DNA of 64,000 nucleotides. Origin: Chamaecrista fasciculata (taxonomy: Eukaryota; Streptophyta; Magnoliopsida; Fabales; Fabaceae). This document shows, in pieces, positions 58,454 through 64,000 of the stretch. The position numbers and the translations under genes were made by a program. Every line of letters starts with the position of its first letter. Within the stretch, counting starts at the first letter, position 1. Under the pieces are notes generated by a model. That model worked only from the letters and a program-made list of their open reading frames with translations, was not told the DNA's origin and ran no database searches. The DNA is taken from assembly GCA_003254925.1 (NCBI GenBank), contig QANZ01016320.1, positions 200,138 to 264,137 on the forward strand, in the 5' to 3' direction.

Positions 58454-58973
58454 AGGCCAAAGTCTTAAATTGGTCCTTTATGTATGAGGTAGATTTTAAA
58501 TTGATCTCTTATATTTTATTTATTTTAGATTGGTCTAATATGTTTTGATGATGTTTCAAATTGGTCCCAAAAATATTTTCGAGACACGATTTGATCCCAT
58601 TTGCTAGCGATCTTAATTGAATAAAGAAATAACTTTTTAAGAGTGAACACAACTTCAAATTCGTCGCATTCAAACTTTAAAAGAGATATATATGACCAAT
58701 TTCACTTATTTGACTGTGAAACAAGTTATCTATTTTTATGACTCGATTTAACCTCGTTTGTTGATGGTTCTAAAGTGCTCGTTAAAAAAAACTAGTAGCT
58801 TTGAATTCGTCACATTTGAACTTTAAATAAGAGAAAAATGACCATATTAAATATATTTAGGACCAATTTGAAACATCATTAAAACATGTAGGACCAATTT
58901 GAAAGAAATAAAAGATAAGGGACCAATTTGAAACCTACCCTATACATAAGGAACCAATTTGAGACTTTAACCT
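58454..58973. mobile_element. TIR element, probably Mutator-like, 520 bp
   Basis: Left AGGCCAAAGTCTTAAATTGG and right CCAATTTGAGACTTTAACCT are inverted repeats that continue imperfectly for about 75 bp (CCTTTATGTATGAGGTAGATTT against AAACCTACCCTATACATAAGG, each shown in part). No convincing TSD was found. Non-coding. Confidence 0.6.
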
Positions 58974-59899
58974 AACTATTGTTAATTGTTAGTTTTTACT
59001 TTTTTCTAATGCGAGGACAACAATGTCGCCTTTCCTAATCGTTAGAAGGGCCGATGCAAGAAAAAAAAAAAAGAAAAAAACTTGGCATGATTCACGTGAC
59101 TTATTAAGAGGACACAATGTTACTGTCAGTGTCAGACTTCATGTTTTTCAATTTCCATGTGGCTGCGTACGTGATGACCTCTCGCACCAGCCTGGGGCTG
59201 CCCCCTGCAGCTCGTATCATTTCATTGTCTCATAATTATAAATACCATCATTAACTCCTCTAATTTTAACTTGGTTAATTTGATTCATCGTCGACTAGTC
59301 ATGTAATTAACAATTTGTTGTACACAGTAACACAGGTAACGTCTCATCACTATCATGTGATCAATTCTTTCTTTCTCATTATTGTTAAATCAATTGTACA
59401 TATGTAAAACAATAATATTCTTGTGCCAAAATATAAGTTAGAGTTATGATAAAACAACTTTGAGTTCCGCGTAAAATAAAAATACAACTATGCTGTAAGT
59501 GAGTAAGTCCCGCTGAAAATAAAGACACAATTATAATTTATAATGCATTAAAACAATTAAAAGCGGGCCACATATGTGCTCGCTTTATTGGATGAGGAAG
59601 TTTGGTTAGAAAACTGACAGCAAATAATACAATATTTTTTCAACCAAACGCTCATATATACTCAATTGATTAAGATATATTATTTTATTAGTCTTGATCG
59701 ATGAAATCAAAATAATAATAAATGTCACGAGTGATATCCACGTTTTTAAAATTGTTAATGTTTTGTTTGATTCATCAATAGGGTCTTTAAAATATACTAA
59801 AAATTTTGGGTTTGGCTAATTAATGAGCAACAAGTTTTCAATGGATGAGTTTGCATCTGCATTCTGCACTCGTGGCTACTATATATATATATATATATA
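58974..59899. other. Intergenic DNA, no gene seen
   Basis: The ORF at 59023-59235 has no recognisable similarity. An (AT)n tract ends at about 59900. Confidence 0.5.
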
Positions 59900-60078
59900 T
59901 CTTATATTATATGACTCCACCCCTTTCTGGTCGTCCACATTTTAAAACTATAATACAAAATTAATAATAAGAGGAAAATTATTATTTGATCCCTTCTTTT
60001 TTACTGAGTTAACAATTTAGTCCCTAATTTATTTTACATACATATTTGCGTGCCCGTTAGGGCACGCAAAACCTCTAG
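59900..60078 (+). mobile_element. Helitron-like mini-element, copy 1
   Basis: Ends CTAG (60075-60078) followed by T. Seven bases before it lies a perfect hairpin, GCGTGCCC-GTTA-GGGCACGC (60048-60067), the classic Helitron 3' end. A 5' TC can be placed at 59900 (TCTTATATTATATGAC) within AT-rich DNA. With no coding capacity and about 180 bp it would be non-autonomous. The 5' boundary is tentative. Confidence 0.6.
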
Positions 60079-60240
60079 TAATATTATATGGCTCCACCCC
60101 TTTCTAGTCGTCCATGTTTAAAACTATAGTCTATGAAATTAAAAATAAGAGAAAATTTACTATTTGGTCTCTCTTTCTTTACTAAGTTAACAATTTAGAC
60201 CTTTATTTATTTTACATACACGGGCACGCAAAGCCCCTAG
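60079..60240 (+). mobile_element. Helitron-like mini-element, copy 2, abutting copy 1
   Basis: Repeats copy 1 in the same order (CTCCACCCCTTTCTAGTCGTCC, TTACTAAGTTAACAATTTAG, TTATTTTACATAC, each in part) and ends GGGCACGCAAAGCCCCTAG before T. One hairpin arm has been lost. It starts directly where copy 1 ends. Confidence 0.55.
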
Positions 60241-60906
60241 TATATATATATGGGTCTTCTAATATGTGCTTTCTTTTGATTGGTCAAGTGAGTTTTCAAA
60301 ACATTAAAAATTATCTTTTAAATAAATTTTCGTAAATTTCAAAATATGAGATGCTCTACTAACCAATCAAAAGAAAACTTAACATGCAACAACATGCACC
60401 CTAAGGGCATATGTTAGATAAATACTATATATATATATATAGATATCTATGAATAAACTATTTATTTTATTAGCTATGATAAATAACCACATGCATTTAG
60501 TTAACGCGTATCTAGATAGTTTAATTGAGTAGCCATAAACAGTTTGCCTAATATAAAATTAAACACTGGTAACTCAAATAAACATTATTAGTTAGTTAGT
60601 AATTATGATATGGGGAAAGTGACAAATCATAAACAAAAGCAAAAGCGCGCGCACACATATATATAAATGGATAATGGATAGTAAATCGTGATATGATTAC
60701 GATATTAAAATATATAGATATATACGTGGATCGTAATCCAATGGGCAATGAGATCATTCATGCAAATCAACCCTTTTCCGTGTTTTGGACTCTGAGGTCT
60801 GAACTAATTAAGAAATTTATATGTTAAAAGATGTACTGATTCTCAAATAGTTCATATCGGTAATATATTAAAGATCAAATTCAAATATATCTAATTAACT
60901 ATAAAA

Positions 60907-60977
<71 letters not shown>

Positions 60978-61475
60978 TTAAAATTGAGTCTAATTAAAAT
61001 ACGCATTTAATTAATAAATATTTTGGTAGTTATCTTGATTTATTTATATAATATTTTTGTAAAAATAATTTATTAAATAATTTTTACCTAAGTGGTCAGT
61101 TCACATTGTCATACTAAAAGCTCCATGCTGGGAATGTTTTCAAATTTCAATCAAGATTACAGAGCATAGAGATTCACACTAACCTGAAAGTAAATATCGA
61201 TTAGTTTTTTTCGTTGATATATACAAAATATATATAATTAAGAAATTATTGTAATGATAAATCCTTAAATGATGAATGGCCAAAAAAAAAATGAAGAAAA
61301 AAATTAGTGTGGGAGAACAAATAAAATTAATAAGATAAAAATATTACTTTGAGGGTGTCATTGATAAAATACTAATACATATATGGAATTTGTTTTATGA
61401 ATGAGACTGAAATATATACATCTACTTATTATATTAATAAACCTTATTAGGCATGGTTTTAATTATTATCCAATC
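60241..61475. other. Intergenic DNA with compound microsatellite
   Basis: Holds an (AT)n-(AG)n compound microsatellite at about 60909-60975. No gene is supported. Confidence 0.6.
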
Positions 61476-61485
61476 CTTCATTTAT

Positions 61486-62580
61486 GGTTTTTTTATTTTT
61501 ATAATAAAAAAAAATGCGCCACATCACCCAACCGAAAAAATAATTCCGGAGATGGGTGCCACGTTGGAGGGTCAGCTGGTGGGGCAGGAAATGTGCTGAA
61601 ATCGTAGCACATGCTGCGATTTCACATGACTGAAATCGCAACAAACCTATTTTCCAAAATATCTACTATTTTACCAAACATATCATTATTATTTCTCTAA
61701 TTAGCCAACTACTAAATAATTTATTTACCCAAAAAATAAATTTTCCTAACAATAAAATATTATTTTCGAAATTATTTAATATTTAATATTTAAAATATTA
61801 ATTTCGAAATTAATTAATATTTAAACCAACTAAATTAAATCAACTTTTTCTTACTAAATTGTCTCAAAATTTAAAATCATTTTCTAAATTTATCTCACAA
61901 AATATCAACAAAAATTACTAATATCATCTAACAAAATATTAACAAAAATTACTAACATGAGATACTTACCTTTTTAGTCCTTTTTTAAATTCTTCTTCTT
62001 TAGCTTTCTTCTCCTCCTTTTTTAACTAACAAAAAAAATATAACAACAATTATTCTAAATTAATAACATCTTTTTTCTTCACTTGTCAACTTTTTCTCTT
62101 TTTAAGGACTAAATTGATCTCACTCTAAAACTATATCTCACTTTCACTCTCAAACTCTCCAAAATATTGCTCAGATGGCTGCTCTCTCGCTTCTCTCCCG
62201 CAAATGCTCTGGCTTCTCTCCAAAATCCTCCTCTCCAATTTCTCACGGCCAAATGAATTTTTTTAGCAGCCCCAGCGTCCGTTAAATAACCCCCCTGCAC
62301 TGAAGTGACCACACGGTCACGGGCTGCGGGGCCCGTGACTGTGTGGTCACGTCGACTGACACACGCTGCGCTGCAGCGTGTGTCAGTCTGTTGAAATCGC
62401 AGTCAATAATGCGATTTCAGAAATCGCAGTATTGACTGCGATTTCAGCAGAGGACTGGCAGGCTTTTAATAAAAAAAATAAAAAAAAAGATGGGTGCCAA
62501 CGTGGCACCCATCTCGGGACTTATTTTTTCGGTTGGGTGATGTGGCGCATTTTTTTTTGTATTATAAAAATAAAAAAACC
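61486..62580. mobile_element. Mutator-like element with 90-100 bp TIRs, 1095 bp
   Basis: The ends begin GGTTTTTTTATTTTTATAAT and run inward through ATGCGCCACATCACCCAACCG and AGATGGGTGCCACGTTGG (each in part), mirrored at the right end. The 10-bp word CTTCATTTAT flanks both sides (61476-61485 and 62581-62590). No transposase is encoded. The right half holds three strong hairpins at 62305-62445, and the left half has related GAAATCGCA motifs near 61598-61640. The ORF at 62109-62312 (-) is unrecognised. Confidence 0.87.
62305..62445. repeat. Three adjacent hairpins inside the Mutator-like element
   Basis: Hairpin 1 (62305-62350): 20-bp arms with one mismatch around TGCGGG. Hairpin 2 (62354-62388): perfect 16-bp arms GACTGACACACGCTGC around GCT. 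Hairpin 3 (62393-62445): perfect arms GAAATCGCAGTCAATA, with a smaller GCGATTTC/GAAATCGC inversion inside its loop. All are GC-richer than the surroundings. Confidence 0.85.
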
Positions 62581-62590
62581 CTTCATTTAT

Positions 62591-64000
62591 TGTATGAAAT
62601 CAATTAATTGAATAGTGAGTGCACGCGCGTTTCTTATAATCTCAATCATAAAATTAAGAAGGATTGAGGAATGAACATAATCATTGTGGATAGCATGACA
62701 AATGTGAAAATAAGTAATTGGGCCGTGGAGCGCCGCCAAAGATGACTTGCAAGTTGCAACCATTGAATGAATGAATTTTCTCATACTGATTAGATTAAAC
62801 AGGACTCTAGCACAAACTGCACCACTCATTTTCTTTTTCCTCTTTTCAGCTTATACTAAACTAAATCGTAGATCTTATTTATATCTATATATATATATTT
62901 TTATAAGACCTTATTTTATATATTAATGCATATTTTTCATTTCATTTGCTTGACCATCGATATTACAGGCTCCTCATTAGCCAAAATTGCATTGGAATAG
63001 ACTCTAACAACATTTATCATGTTTTTGTTATAAAACGCGTTATAACAAAGATATAAACCAGAATTTCAGTGAGGGCCTATTATTTAAAGATTAAATTGTT
63101 AATTTAATAATAAAAAATGCAACACAACTACTATAAATGATTTATCGCCTTCCTTTTCTTTTTTGGCCAAATAATCACTTTCCTTTTCGGTTGCAAGTAA
63201 CAGTATCACTTCAAGTGCTCATACAATCTAACTTAGCCTTATTTATTAATCCACGATCAATCCTCCGAGCTTATTAAGAATTACTACCTACTGGCACATA
63301 AGTAGCATGGGGATGAGCATAAGAAATAGCTTGTGTGATACACAAATGACGAGAGATGTTTAGGTAGATTGAGTATACGTTCTCATTGACTAGGTGTATC
63401 AACACAAAGCTGATTTTTAAAATTTTCTTCAATCAAGATCGGGAATAAATTCATTCAGTTATTCATGGATCTTTCAATTGTTTTTAATATACATAAAAAA
63501 ATAAATGAAAGAAAGTTTATCAAACAAGACGAGAAGAACTATCAGAACCTCTTAAAGACTCTGGGTAGCGTTTTATATTGAAAAAGCCAGATGAAGTCAA
63601 TTTGGTTCTTCAACGGTGATAGGTAGTGCACAAATGCACTTAGTTAACACTTAACACACGGAGCTCGATTACAGACATAAGAATTTTTTTTTTTTTAAAA
63701 GCCTACTGAACAGTGTCCACATCTTTACCGCAAAAATCTTTTAAAAACAAAAAAGAGAATAGATCTATGTATAATGAGGAAAGAATAAAAATCATATTGC
63801 CAAGACATCATTCATGGCAAAGATTCATGTGAAAGTCATACCAAGGAAACATGTCAATCTTTCATCTAATTCTCAACTTCATCCAAGTCTCTGAAGCTTA
63901 GCCACCTCCAGATTTGAGTGTATTACTCAACCTACATAAACAAACTCATACATTAACACTGCACAGGATGACAGCCAAAAAGTGCAACCAGAAAAAGAGA
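62591..64000. other. Intergenic DNA to window end
   Basis: No gene is supported. One micro-insertion lies at 63159. The last 250 bp are less AT-rich and could touch a gene beyond the window, but no frame supports it. Confidence 0.45.
63159..63179 (-). repeat. Micro-insertion with 9-bp TSD
   Basis: TTCCTTTTC lies at 63150-63158 and 63180-63188. On the minus strand the insert ends TTGGCC plus six A. Confidence 0.5.

Noticed and set aside
1..64000. CRISPR arrays, bacterial operons, riboswitches or phage genes
   Set aside because: Nothing of the kind is present; intron structure and gene families show plant nuclear DNA.

Overview
This is a nuclear genomic window from a flowering plant, most likely a eudicot. 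It is AT-rich, its genes carry many introns with standard plant GT-AG splicing, and its gene families are plant-specific. I cannot name the species. Three N bases in or near homopolymers (24080, 25015, 25627) suggest an assembly from reads rather than a finished clone.

Five intact protein genes can be read: a GLUTAMINE DUMPER-type membrane protein (8777-9238, +); an RLCK of the PTI1-like/At3g15890 type in 4 exons (16537-18717, +); an RLCK-VI kinase with an N-terminal universal-stress-protein domain in 10 exons (21266-24041, +); a CONSTANS-LIKE B-box/CCT regulator in 2 exons (34303-35469, -); and a plastid 1-deoxy-D-xylulose-5-phosphate synthase (DXS) in 8 exons (43495-48347, -). A short ankyrin-repeat piece (about 25005-25300, -) looks like a broken gene. 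Each gene acts alone; no operon-like or pathway clustering is expected or seen.

The rest is a dense, nested transposon landscape. Many elements can be delimited to the base by target-site duplications (TSDs): a copia derivative in the last DXS intron; a 3.7 kb long-TIR Mutator-like element upstream of DXS that carries a nested solo LTR; a 1.1 kb Mutator-like element with three stacked hairpins; two non-autonomous hAT-type elements (842 and 636 bp); a 650 bp Mutator-type MITE in a kinase intron; three Helitron-like 3' ends; Stowaway-like MITEs; SINEs; a truncated LINE; a short LINE-like repeat in two inverted copies; and a TRIM-like remnant.

Two observations stand out. First, the copia element has a complete 75-nt antisense copy of initiator tRNA-Met, including CCA, in place of a normal primer-binding site. 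Its one difference from the tRNA sequence I know falls at position 58, the methylated base where reverse transcriptase normally stops. Second, at least 13 tiny insertions (12-29 bp, mostly ending in CC or C plus an A run) are each flanked by an 8-18 bp direct duplication. They look like retroposition events that copied little more than the tail.
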